Shown here one piece after another: positions 11,325 to 21,009 of a stretch of 64,000 nt of DNA. Positions within the stretch are counted from its first letter, which is position 1, and each line of letters starts with the position of its first letter. This DNA comes from Albugo candida (taxonomy: Eukaryota; Oomycota; Peronosporomycetes; Albuginales; Albuginaceae), in assembly GCA_905220665.1 (NCBI GenBank), contig CAJNAR010000155.1:496001-560000 (forward strand), written 5' to 3'. A program made the translations under genes and the position numbers. The notes beneath the pieces are model-generated. The model was not told where the DNA came from. It worked only from the letters and a program-made list of their open reading frames with translations, and did no database searches.

Positions 11325-12050
11325 ATGTACATTTTCCGGACGGAATTCTACCTGGTTTTTCAAGCTATGTGCTACATTGTGCAATCGGCAAACAAGGATG
11401 AATGCAAAATCCCAGAAGAAGGCTGGAAATGTGGCGGGAAAGTCGATAGTACCAATAAGTTCACTGCGATCTATATGGGGCACTCGCATAGAAGAATGCA
11501 GTGCCGAAGTCAACTAACGCCCGCTGAAGTATTAAGATTTGTGGTTCAACTCCGCCCTGATGGCCAAGGAAAAAATTGTGAAGAGTTTAGTTTTGAATTT
11601 AAAGATGAGGAACTCTACATCTCACGGCATAGTCCAAGTGAAGAAGGCGTCTTAACCATATCAAAATCATCAGATATGCCTGATGAATGGTGTTTAGACA
11701 CCACCAAAGTCCTAATTGCGAAAAGTGATCCCTCGGCCACGACCGCGACCACACAGCCACTTTCGACTCAAATTTCTCATATCAAATTTTCCATTGAGGA
11801 TATACATGTGGAATCCCATAATTCCAAGGAAAATAAGCACGCTCGGGTCGATCGGATCTATGACATCTATGTGGGTGATTCGAAAAATGCGGTATTCAAG
11901 GTGAAAGAATCCGAAATACGACCTAGTTCTGATAAACGCTCTTGGACACTTGGATATCAGGTGTTACAGCGACATGAAGTCATCTTAATGAAACTCAAAC
12001 AAGAGTTTTTCATTGGTATAATGAAAGCAAACGCTCCTTTTTCACCCTGA
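11325..12050 (+). CDS. Small secreted protein, family A, copy 2
   Basis: An intronless gene of 241 codons; the start is the Met that aligns with copies 1 and 3. A signal-peptide-like start (residues 1-22, FYLVFQAMCYIVQ) is followed by the family's four cysteines at C27, C36, C60 and C85, and by the C-terminal block with VFKVKESEI, LGYQVLQRH and a 'K-Q-E-F' string. The centre (residues about 105-175) is highly diverged from copy 1 in both length and sequence, while the ends are conserved. The frame is open although neighbouring duplicated ORFs have decayed, which hints at selection. It is not a family I can name; an apoplastic effector role is inference from context. Confidence 0.75.
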   Translation: MYIFRTEFYLVFQAMCYIVQSANKDECKIPEEGWKCGGKVDSTNKFTAIYMGHSHRRMQCRSQLTPAEVLRFVVQLRPDGQGKNCEEFSFEFKDEELYISRHSPSEEGVLTISKSSDMPDEWCLDTTKVLIAKSDPSATTATTQPLSTQISHIKFSIEDIHVESHNSKENKHARVDRIYDIYVGDSKNAVFKVKESEIRPSSDKRSWTLGYQVLQRHEVILMKLKQEFFIGIMKANAPFSP

Positions 12051-12405
12051 ACGAGCGCACTTCAGAATGGATCTGAACCATCTACGGATGATCGCTAGCA
12101 CCTGCTTTGCATCATCATCATCAAGGTATAGACCAATGATCTAAAAAAAGTTGATATTTGCTGCCGCTTCGTTTTTTACTCTCTGTCTGAAAGCAATTCT
12201 CTGTATCCATGTACAAAGCAGTACATAAGACCTTCTGTACCTTTCTTGATCAGAATACCAACATTCTTATCCGATACGCAAAGAAAACATGCCGCAAGTG
12301 GTGCTCTTGATAACGTTCTGAACCCTACTTTAAGGCTTTTATGAAATCCTAGAGGTGAGACCGGTGTGAGCCACTAGTGAGTATCCTTCAAGCAGTTCTA
12401 TCGAC

Positions 12406-12900
12406 ATGACGCCACTTCAAAGCCAATGCAGAAGACCTTATGGCTTGCACTTGACCTGCATCTACTCTTTCGTCCGTGAACCTACAATTGGATTGTATAA
12501 CCTACGTCTATTCTTCTCAGTAGCAGCGCCCGCAGGTATCCGATTCTTCTGCAATTTCGCGACTTTTTTACTTGTTTACGATCAAAGACGCGGCAACAAG
12601 GATACATGCAAACAATCAGACACGGAACTCAGTAAATGTACAAAGTCCGACTCGTCAATGTTCTTTACTAACTTTACTCATGAAAATGGGCTCACATGAT
12701 GCAAACTTGCTGGAGAAAAACGTCAGCAATGCTGATTAAAAACAGTTGTGGGAAAAGCAAGTGTGCCAGTGGACGCAAAGAAGCTCGGCATCTTCTCGTT
12801 TCCACTCATCATGATATATGACAGCTTCTCAGCACAAAGCAAGCGTGGGACATATCAATGACACGACCGCCACTGCATCCAATTATGACGACAGAACACA
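12406..12900 (+). pseudogene. Family B locus, copy 2 (decayed)
   Basis: Positioned behind family A copy 2 exactly as family B copy 1 is behind copy 1. A 97-codon plus-strand ORF (12406-12699) ends before the conserved CGRTKL-like part, which is here only in another frame (KNSCGKSKCASG near 12735-12770) and followed by stops. This is the most broken of the three family B copies. Confidence 0.4.
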
Positions 12901-13383
12901 TCGATAAGGACTGCCACGATTCGAGTCTTCGGCATTGAAAAATGCGTTGAAAGCTTGATGACCCAAGGTGCGCAAAGCAGATACACAATACGACAGTCAA
13001 ATCGACTGCTTTCCCCCGTTGACGAATGCTTTACCGAGTAAACTAAAAAATGTAGCCAAATGCGACCGGCTTCTCCCATAAAGTGGTCTAGTGAGAGTGC
13101 ACACAATTTGATAGCCTGTAATAACATCTAACACCGCAAAAGCTGATTCTTGTATGAACGATGAGCTTATATCAGAACTCTGACACTCGTTTGTCGGCAG
13201 CACATTTTCTCCGCTCCAAAAATGATAACGAGACTTCGCACTTGTCTGCTCTTGGTTTCCACTTCTTCTGACCATCTCAATCTCGCTGTGATCATGCCGA
13301 ATGACGAATGACTCTGAACGAAGACATTCGCACTTCGCTTTTTTCGTTGGAAAATACGACAAAATGTTGTCACAGAAAACCAT
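12809..13383 (-). other. Conserved minus-strand ORFs, copy 2
   Basis: A 128-codon ORF at 12997-13383 and two frames at 12809-13000 and 12855-13127 together cover the protein strings shared with copy 1 (GYQIVCTL, YSVKHSSTG, LSMCSVVIIGCSG). A frame change near 12925 breaks the copy 2 version, whereas copy 1 is open there. They overlap the plus-strand family B remnant, so the coding strand stays uncertain. Confidence 0.3.
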
Positions 13384-13411
13384 CTCTGACCAATTGATGT
13401 ATCTTTATACA

Positions 13412-13830
13412 TTACTGAGATTGGTCGTCGGGGGCAGATCTCACGCATGCTTTCACAACTGTGGTATCTTCCACTAAAGGCTCGAACACAATCAATGCAG
13501 CTTTATCTGTGTGACGCAGCCCGATACAAAATACTGGCTTTAGCTCGACAAGGGATATTCGGATACTCGATTGGAACCTCTTGCATGAGCAATTATTCAG
13601 CGTGATTGTATCGGTCCTTACAGGCCATGCTTTACGCACTCCAGTTGATCCCGAGATCCAAGGCCACCAATGCGAATGGATTGTAGGCAGCATGAGCCAC
13701 AATTCCAGTGAAGGCTCGATCTAATACACCAACATGCATACCACATTTCACGCCATAGCTGGAGGGTCGCTATGTTCCGATCCAAGAAATCACTGGGCAA
13801 CGATGCGACGACGTCGGCTTTCGATGCAAA
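13412..13830 (-). other. Conserved minus-strand ORF, copy 2 (family F)
   Basis: A 96-codon ORF (13412-13702) that matches the ORF at 8515-8811. The strings CSCKRFQ, GLRH and KAALIVFEPLVE are shared as protein. The upstream stretch 13632-13830 is nearly identical to 8753-8960, far above the level of the flanks. Not a recognised family. Confidence 0.35.
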
Positions 13831-14175
13831 TTAGAAAGCAAAATATCGCCAGATATCATTTTTGGTTGCGAATTGTTTTGTGAATCGATGCAGTATTATG
13901 GTAGGGACCCAACTGGACCGAAGATGTCGAGATTTCTGTTCTTTCATCGTCTTTTGTGATTGGCTGCAAAACGTATTTGCGAAATGAGAGTGTTCTACTC
14001 TGAGGTGAGAGGAAAGTGTTTTGACTCAATCGTACATCAGGAACGTCCGCAAGTATTTCAACAGGCTCTCATTTTATTCCGTTAAATCCTAATTTTTGAT
14101 AAGCATTCATACTGCATGAGAAGCCATTGACGTCCTCGTCGTTTGTCTAAAAGAGATCGAGTGTAATTTGTACAG

Positions 14176-14758
14176 CTACCAGGACTGTATATGTAATTAA
14201 ACACACTTGATCTTTTTGCAAATACGATGATGCTGCGCAAGATCCGTTCCTTTGATATAATGGCACGTCTGTTGTACGCTATTTTCGACATTGTACGTCG
14301 AGTAGTTTGAAGGGATTTGATACCAATGTCTGATTGCCTACTTTTTCGATCGCTTGGTTTGGCCGCAGAGATCTTGGTATGGTGAACTTATCTTTTGCTT
14401 ATGCAACGATTCTCATATCGCTGCATTTTGTGACAGTGTACATTCTGCTGTTATCAGATCAGCTGAATTGCAGGATTGTGCTCTCATTGGGTTCGGTCGC
14501 GTAGAGATTGCCTCACTGTATTCACTTAATTGACGATAGCATGATATCTGCGGTATGTTACTGTCACGTTTGACTCTTACATAATGTGTCACCTTAGCAG
14601 GACGGATAGTGTGATCCTACACTATCTTGGTCTGTAAAGCGAGAAAATGCAGTAGCAAGGTGAATTAATACAGTATAACGATTCATTTTGTATCCGATTA
14701 CTTGCTAGTAAATTTAAGATTCTTCCTTGTCTAGTGTTCCACACAAGATGGAACGAGT
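14176..14758. other. Intergenic, no gene seen
   Basis: Nothing with coding character beyond a 69-codon minus ORF at 14082-14291. This stretch separates the duplicated block from the elicitin-like gene and would hold that gene's 3' region. Confidence 0.4.
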
Positions 14759-15364
14759 CTACACCGTTGCGATGGAAACAACGAATGCGAAAAAGCCGCC
14801 AACGACGAACGAAAAACACACAGAAGTTGCGCGGGACTCGGTAGACGCAGATGCGTGTGCAGGCTTTTGTTCTTTTTTCTTTTGTATCTTTGATTTTTCC
14901 ACATCTTCATCCTTTGACTCTGAATCAATTGCGCTTGTAGAGTTATCTGCGGAACTGGGCTCCACTTCATACGAACCATTTTCACCAGTCAAACTGTCCG
15001 TTTCATTCGATGGGTTGCCTGTTTTTCCCATCAACCACGTTGAGATTAGCCATCCATACGAAAGATTCGTTCCATTTATATTAACATCACACTGGATGAG
15101 TTGGTTCGCCCTCGAATTGATTTGATTCAGGACGTCGGTGCATTCTCTTGTGTGCGACAATACCTGAACCTGTTCTTCATTGGGATACTTGTCGAGCGAG
15201 AAGATGTCGTAGCCTGATTTGCTCTGACATATGTTGTTGTATTCCGTTCCATTGGGCAGCAGTGTACCTTGGATTTGAGGAATATCGCACGCATAATTGG
15301 TGTACACACATGTGAATATGGCCTCATACAAAAGCACACAGAGACAGAGGGATTCGATTCGCAT
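14759..15364 (-). CDS. GPI-anchored elicitin-like protein
   Basis: An intronless gene of 201 codons. Residues 1-22 are a signal peptide (LCLCVLLYEAIFTC core). Residues 23-118 form an elicitin-like domain with cysteines C26, C46, C75 and C92. The spacing C46-C75 (29) equals the C27-C56 pair of classical elicitins, and C26 and C92 fit the C3-C71 pair. The partners of the third disulfide (C51-C95) are absent. The SGYDIFSL string matches the 'SGYSML' region of elicitins. Residues 119-180 are a Ser/Thr/Glu-rich linker with N-glycosylation sites and a Lys-rich stretch. The hydrophobic C-terminus (FVVGGFFAFVVSIATV) looks like a GPI signal. Elicitins bind sterols or lipids and occur in oomycetes; cell-surface anchoring here is inferred. 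The plus strand is open but is a shadow. Confidence 0.8.
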   Translation of the reverse strand: MRIESLCLCVLLYEAIFTCVYTNYACDIPQIQGTLLPNGTEYNNICQSKSGYDIFSLDKYPNEEQVQVLSHTRECTDVLNQINSRANQLIQCDVNINGTNLSYGWLISTWLMGKTGNPSNETDSLTGENGSYEVEPSSADNSTSAIDSESKDEDVEKSKIQKKKEQKPAHASASTESRATSVCFSFVVGGFFAFVVSIATV

Positions 15365-15499
15365 AGTACAACTATTACAGTCCGACTCAAAGATTGATTT
15401 GCTTTGTTGGACGGAAAACCAAAAATGAAAGTGTGTGGAAAGTTTACACTCTTTTCATATTTTTGTATGAAAGTACTGGCTGCGTACTTGCGTTAGAAT

Positions 15500-15600
15500 A
15501 GTAGATTCTCTTGGAGCACGGGTATTGAACTATCAACGCTCGACGCGTTTGACTGACGGCGAGCTATAGTCAACCCAGTACATTAGTCAATTGAGTGACG
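15500..15600 (-). repeat. tRNA-like sequence, possible SINE head
   Basis: Read on the minus strand, the stretch has TAGCTCGCC resembling a pol III A box and AGTTCAATACC resembling a B box, about 40 nt apart. The arms do not fold into a full cloverleaf, so it is not a functional tRNA gene. It may be the head of a degraded SINE. Confidence 0.25.
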
Positions 15601-15950
15601 ATAGCAAAAGATGCGAATATACGTATGGTACCATCGAGTCAGATAAGAAGACGAAATATTGAATCGTTCGATTTTATTACAAAAAGTCAGTAAATGCTGT
15701 GTACGACCGAGTGGCTAAAACCTATTTTTTATTAAGACGGTGCCATGCGAAAGGGAATAAACTGTAACAATAAAAGATGCGTGGACAATGTGTCGTATGA
15801 TTCACGTTGGGCATTTGACTATCTAACTTTTTGTATGCTTGATAAGTCAGTTGGTGTTTATGGTCCAGCGTCAAGCGTAAGTATCTAGTGTGGCCAAGTA
15901 TCGTCATACTAAACTTCTGAGAGTGTATGCAAGTAAGGAAAGGATATCTA

Positions 15951-17093
15951 TTAAACACCCATCACTTTGCGAACGCGATGCATGGTTTCCGCAGCAATGA
16001 TACTCGCTTTGGATGCTCCGTTCTCTAACACCGTATCAAGGTACTCTGGGTCCCGTTGATACTCTTTAATGCGACGTCCAATAGGTTGGATTCTGATCGA
16101 ATAAGCAGTACGTGAATTTTGTAACAAACACAAATTTATACAAGAAACGTACTTTGAGATCACTGCGTCCGCTACAACTTGTTTGAACGCACTGGTTTGA
16201 TAATTCTCATATTGTGATACCAACGACGGGATAGCTGTTCCAGAAATCGCACTTAAGATCGAAAGCAAATTTGAAATGGCAGGTCGCTCAATTTTGTCGA
16301 ATGAAATTCCACTTATCCCATCCGATTGTGCCTTTGAAATTTTCTTTTGTATCATCTTTTCAGTGTCATTCAAGTTGATACGAGCCCATGCAGAAGGATC
16401 GCTTTTACTCATCTTCTTGCTAGCGTCCCGTAAGCTCATAATACGACACATATCCTCTTTTGGTACATACGGTGTCGGTATACTGAAAAGAGAGCACTTA
16501 TAGCGGTGATTGAACGATGTGGCAATCATCCGAGCAAGTTCAAGATGTTGTTTTTGATCGTCACCGACTGGAACTAGTGCCGCTCGATACAAGAGGATGT
16601 CGGCAGCCATTAAAATTGGATATGCCAACAATCCGAAGTTAGCATCTTTTGCTTGTTCTGTCTTTGATTTGTATTGTGTCATTCGATGAAGCCATTTAAG
16701 AGGTGTAATGCATCCAAGTCGCCATGAAAGATCAGTATGATACGGAACATCGGACTGTTTGAAGATTGTGCATTTTGAAGGATCTAAGCCTACAGCGAGC
16801 AATGTTGCCAGAGTATTTCGGACGCGATGTTGCATTTCTTTGGGATCATACGGTACTGTTATGGCATGAAGATCCACAATTGTAAATAGCAAATCTTGGT
16901 TTTGTGACCCATTTTTGTGATGGTTCTGTAATTCAACCCAATGCGTGATTGCTCCACAAAAATTGCCTAAATGAGGTATTCCGGTTGGCTGGATACCTGA
17001 AAGGATTCGGTTACATGACTGGTCGTGGGAAGAAGCGAGGGTGGAATCTGTGGTGAGGGTTGCGATCGCGACTACAAAAAGACGTATTAACAT
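15951..17093 (-). CDS. Tryptophanyl-tRNA synthetase, bacterial/organellar type
   Basis: Charges tRNA-Trp. The protein is 360 aa in two exons (17093-16153 and 16092-15951). The 60-nt intron (GTACGT..ATCAG) is a multiple of three without a stop, so the unspliced frame also stays open. Class I signatures are PTGIPHLGN (residues 36-44, HIGH equivalent) and KMSKS (227-231), with MAADILLY, VGDDQKQH and the C-terminal IQPIGRR...VRKVMG also typical. Length is close to bacterial TrpRS (about 330-340 aa) plus a short leader, which fits a mitochondrial enzyme. The first 20 residues are hydrophobic with only one Arg, so the presequence is weak. I chose Met at 17093; an in-frame Met at 17192 would add 33 residues with no family support. 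Confidence 0.9.
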   Translation of the reverse strand: MLIRLFVVAIATLTTDSTLASSHDQSCNRILSGIQPTGIPHLGNFCGAITHWVELQNHHKNGSQNQDLLFTIVDLHAITVPYDPKEMQHRVRNTLATLLAVGLDPSKCTIFKQSDVPYHTDLSWRLGCITPLKWLHRMTQYKSKTEQAKDANFGLLAYPILMAADILLYRAALVPVGDDQKQHLELARMIATSFNHRYKCSLFSIPTPYVPKEDMCRIMSLRDASKKMSKSDPSAWARINLNDTEKMIQKKISKAQSDGISGISFDKIERPAISNLLSILSAISGTAIPSLVSQYENYQTSAFKQVVADAVISKYVSCINLCLLQNSRTAYSIRIQPIGRRIKEYQRDPEYLDTVLENGASKASIIAAETMHRVRKVMGV

Positions 17094-17567
17094 GACTATA
17101 AATATAGATGTTAAGATGTGCGAACCAGGGCATCTGCACCGTTTTGCGCCTTGGCACAAACTGATTTGAGACGGAAGGCGCCACAGGGTCATCGTCTAAT
17201 GTACCCTGAGTTTCATCTAAGGTACGACGTGCAATTTTCACGATTGCAACGTTTCACGTCCGACTGTCTGAACCAACGGTTGGATATAAAAGCCTTGAGA
17301 CACGCGAACTGTTTCTAGATGACATGGGTCACCTAACTAACGTCTTAATGACCTAGTCTGACAAAAACCGCTCTCCGATAGGTTCGGTGTAAAATATGCT
17401 GCGATTGTTTTATGAAGAGTACGGTAGTGCATCCGAAAAGATCAGGAACACGCTCTAGCTCCTCCCACATAGTCACGCTATATTTGTAAGGATAAGCGTT
17501 TGAACCAATCGCGAAAAAGCAACGGTCACTTTACGTAAACATAAGTATTTTACGGAAGTAAGTCCCG
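17094..17567. other. Divergent promoter region between TrpRS and CIPK-like genes
   Basis: About 475 bp separate two head-to-head genes transcribed outward. No open frame with coding character lies here, so it most likely carries both promoters. No specific motif could be assigned. Confidence 0.4.
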
Positions 17568-19237
17568 ATGGTAAAAAAAGTTGGTACGCAACACTTGAAT
17601 TTCTCCTACCAAATAATTCAGCGCAAACGAGTTTAATTCATTTCAGGCAAATATGTCATCGGGAAAACGCTGGGGGAGGGAACGTTTGGAAAGTGAGTAT
17701 CTAGAAACCATCTGTTTTGTCATGTCGTGTTCTGATACCTTATATGAAGAGTGAAGTTTGCGGTAAACACAGAGACTGATGAGCGTGTGGCGATCAAAGT
17801 GCTGGATAAAGAGAAGATACAGAAACAGAATATGGGTGCGCAGATAAAGAAAGAAATCTCAATCATGAAAATGGTCCGTCACAGACATGTTGTCGTTTTG
17901 AAGGAAGTCCTCGCAAGTCGGACCAAGGTTTGTGCATACCTGTGACACACTATCTGAGTACCTCACATTACTGTTACGAAAGATCTTTATCGTTTTGGAA
18001 CTTATCACAGGAGGGGAATTATTCGATAAGATCGTCAGCGAGGGAAGGTACGTTCCCGAATATTGCAAAAAGACACCTCTGACTTTGCGTCATCGAATAG
18101 ATTCAATGAGACAACTGCTCGCTTTTACTTCCAACAGTTGGTAGATGGTGTCCAATACTGTCATCAAAATGGTGTGTGCCACCGAGATTTGAAACCAGGT
18201 ACGCTCATAGAAATAATCCAATCCAGTTGATTAATTGCAATGCAGAGAATCTCTTATTGGACGAAAATGGAGATCTGAAGATTTCTGATTTTGGATTATC
18301 CGCTCTTTATGAAGGTGGCAATCCCGATGGAACAGGTGAGAGTACTCGTGCCGCTCTCCTTCATACGACTTGTGGTACACCCAATTACGTTGCACCCGAA
18401 GTGTTGGCGGACAAGGGGTATGATGGTCGGGCAGCCGATGTCTGGTCGATTGGGGTCATTCTATATGTCCTACTCGCGGGCTTCCTCCCTTTCGACGAGC
18501 CAACTATGTCAGCGCTGTTCCGAAAGATACAAAAAGCTGAATTCTCGTATCCGAGTTGGTTTTCACCTTGCGTTATAAATCTTTTGAATCGCATTTTGGT
18601 GCCGGATCCTGAGCAAAGAGTCACATTGACTGATATTCAGAGTGACGATTGGCTGTTGAATGGATCAGAAGAGAATACGCACTTTGTAAAGGAATCTATG
18701 CAATCGGATGTATCCCTTCCAAACGATACTTATATGGAGGAACAAGAAAACAAACAGACGACATCAGCTCAGTACAAACCGAGTCAAGCAGAAATGGACG
18801 CTGCGATTATTGAGCATCCTGACGAAGTAGTACGTAGTACTAAGAAGACCAGAAGCGAGACCGGAATTAAGACAATGAATGCGTTCGACTTGATCAATAT
18901 GTGTGGAGGTATGGCGTTGAATCGGATGTTTCAATCGAATGACGAAAAACAAGTCAAAAGGTGCACACAATTCACATCGACTCTACCCGCGTCCACTATA
19001 ATGGCTCGATTGACAACGTATCTGGAGTCCCGACATTGTGAAATCACTGTCGATAGCACTTCCAAACTACGAGCCACTTTGCAAACACCCAAAGGAGCAG
19101 TTGGAGTGGTCATTCAGATTTACGTTTTGGCTGAAAATCTTCACTTGGTCGAAGTTCGGCGAGGAAAAGGCGATATTTTCGAATATCACAAATTCTTTTC
19201 GCAATTAAATGAGCAATTACAAGATCTCAACGCGTGA
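17568..19237 (+). CDS. CIPK/SnRK3-like calcium-signalling protein kinase
   Basis: A Ser/Thr kinase of 464 aa in six exons: 17568-17583, 17647-17692, 17750-17927, 17983-18047, 18101-18198 and 18246-19237, with introns of 63, 57, 55, 53 and 47 nt. The 16-nt first exon is set by MVKKVG joining [17 protein letters not shown]. Kinase parts: Gly loop 15-20, VAIK Lys37, HRD 129-131, DFG from D149, [10 protein letters not shown]. The activation loop and APE segment resemble plant CIPKs. C-terminal to the kinase, NAF (346-348, in [12 protein letters not shown]) matches the NAF/FISL motif that binds calcineurin-B-like Ca sensors. The last 90 residues resemble the CIPK PPI/KA1-like domain ([11 protein letters not shown]). 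CBL-CIPK modules are known outside plants; the partner CBL is not in this window. Confidence 0.88.
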
Positions 19238-21009
19238 GTGGAATCTCTGCGTTTCAATATACTGATATGCTTGCGTCGCAAGGAATGAAGTTTACATAAT
19301 TGACGAGTTTGCTTGAGACTTGTACGTTTGAATTGTGTGAATTTGTTTTATCAGGATTTTATAGAAGCGCTTTTGTATATTTGCAATATTGAGGACGTAC
19401 CTCTTTGTCGTCACGAAACCTTCATTTGTTGCGATTGATTGTTTTTTATTGGCTGTAACCTTTCTGCCAAAAGAATTTGCAAGAGAATGTTTTATTGAAA
19501 GGGAAATGGTGTGAGTAGCAGAGGTCTCCTATCGGCAACCGTCAAACTATACAAGTTTCCAGTTCGAGTGTCGCCGATGGGGCCACAAGATAGTCTATAT
19601 GATCAATGTAACCACACTATTCAGACTTCTTGAGAACTCATCGGTCAAAAGGATACGCTGTATTCGACGCAACGTCATTATTGGTTGCCAATGCAGCGAA
19701 TGGATCGGTGACTGCTGGCTACTCCAATGGCAAACTTGGGAAAAGGTTGCAAATTGCCGAACCTGCCGCTCGGTCAAAAAGATTAATGTGTCGACCACTT
19801 TAACGCACACAACATACGAGTAAGAGGCTTCAATCTGGCGATATCGTCTCTTCGGAGAAAAGGGCGTGTATTCGGGTCAAAAGGGCGGCTGACTTTCTAC
19901 ACGGCTCTGGTGAAAGCAAACTGCACCTCTTGGAACTCTTACACGTTGAATCATCACACATTGCTTGTATATGGCCAAGTTCGGCGTCGCAAGAGATGAT
20001 ATAAATCAAGAATGAGAGGAAATCATCAAGTCTTGATACGCTGATGTATATATGTTGCAGGTCTCTGCGTGGGGCAACATGAACCGTCGCTTTGATAAGA
20101 TTGCTTCAAGTCTTGTATACATTAACCGTTCTATTATATAACAACCACAACGAGCTCGTACATGCAGTTGGAGATATTTGCGAAATAATTGTACGGAACT
20201 AATAAGTGCGACCTGGTATCAACCCTTGAATTAGAGTGAATAGTAGCAATTCTTCCTTTCACTTTCTGTATGGTCTATTCGGCAGCGAGGCACCGAAATC
20301 GCGGGCAAAGTGATTGCAGGATGTTGCGATGCTTGTCTCTCAACATCATCGAGTGAAATGATTTGAACGATCATATATGTCGGTAACGAGCACGTAAGCC
20401 AAGCACATGCAGTTACCTGATTCGAGGTGAGCACATTTTTGATGGTAGAGAATGTGGATGTGTGTATCCAGACACATGGTCTTAGAGTGTGTTACATAAT
20501 ACTCGGACCTCTGTCTTTCGGCTCAAGGTAAACACATTAATTGAACAGAAGCCATACATCAATCCAAACGCACCGGTACATTCTTTGAGCATCCGCTACG
20601 GTCCCATACCATAATCCTTACGTCGAATATAGTCATCTAACATTACTCGCTGTACGATGGCATATGCAACCTTGTCAATTCTGTTGATTGATCCATGAAA
20701 CCAAGCATAGAAACTAGAAGAAGAACATATCCATTAAGCAAGAATTGCACATCACTTAACGGGCGCCGTAAATGTTGTCCACACAATCCAATGCCTATAG
20801 CCTTATGATGTGTCATTGAACCATAATCTACCATACATTGTATCAAGCAAATAGGACTTTATGCAATATCGCCTTAGTCATTACATAACGACGACGCGCC
20901 AGAGTTTCTTGGTTACTTTACAGTGTCCTTCTGCTCGATGATTGGATGAATCAATTTTGGAATCCTGGAACATAATTGCTAGAATTCTTTTCATTTTTGA
21001 ATTTGCTTT
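19238..21009. other. Intergenic, no gene seen
   Basis: Several open frames of 60-75 codons occur on both strands (19595-19823, 20231-20434, 20643-20846). None has a domain, signal peptide or paralogue here. The proximal part is 3'UTR of the kinase and the distal part the promoter of the CCG gene. Confidence 0.4.

Larger units (their letters stand above)
11094..14175. repeat. Segmental duplication, copy 2
   Basis: Partner of 5041-9240, in direct orientation. The upstream 230 bp (cattaaaattt-type AT-rich region, then ggtcgtcaa and gcgtgatgga strings) and the whole downstream order are shared. Copy 2 lacks the 7268-8447 block of copy 1 and has a private insert of about 90 bp near 13870-13960. 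Overall similarity looks moderate, with one near-identical block at 13632-13830. Confidence 0.85.

Noticed and set aside
14727..15125. 132-codon plus-strand ORF
   Set aside because: Antisense shadow of the elicitin-like gene, whose signal peptide, cysteine pattern and GPI tail are convincing.
15500..15600. Functional tRNA gene
   Set aside because: B-box-like string present, but acceptor and T stems do not pair.
16276..16503. Plus-strand ORF in the TrpRS gene
   Set aside because: Antisense to conserved synthetase sequence including KMSKS.
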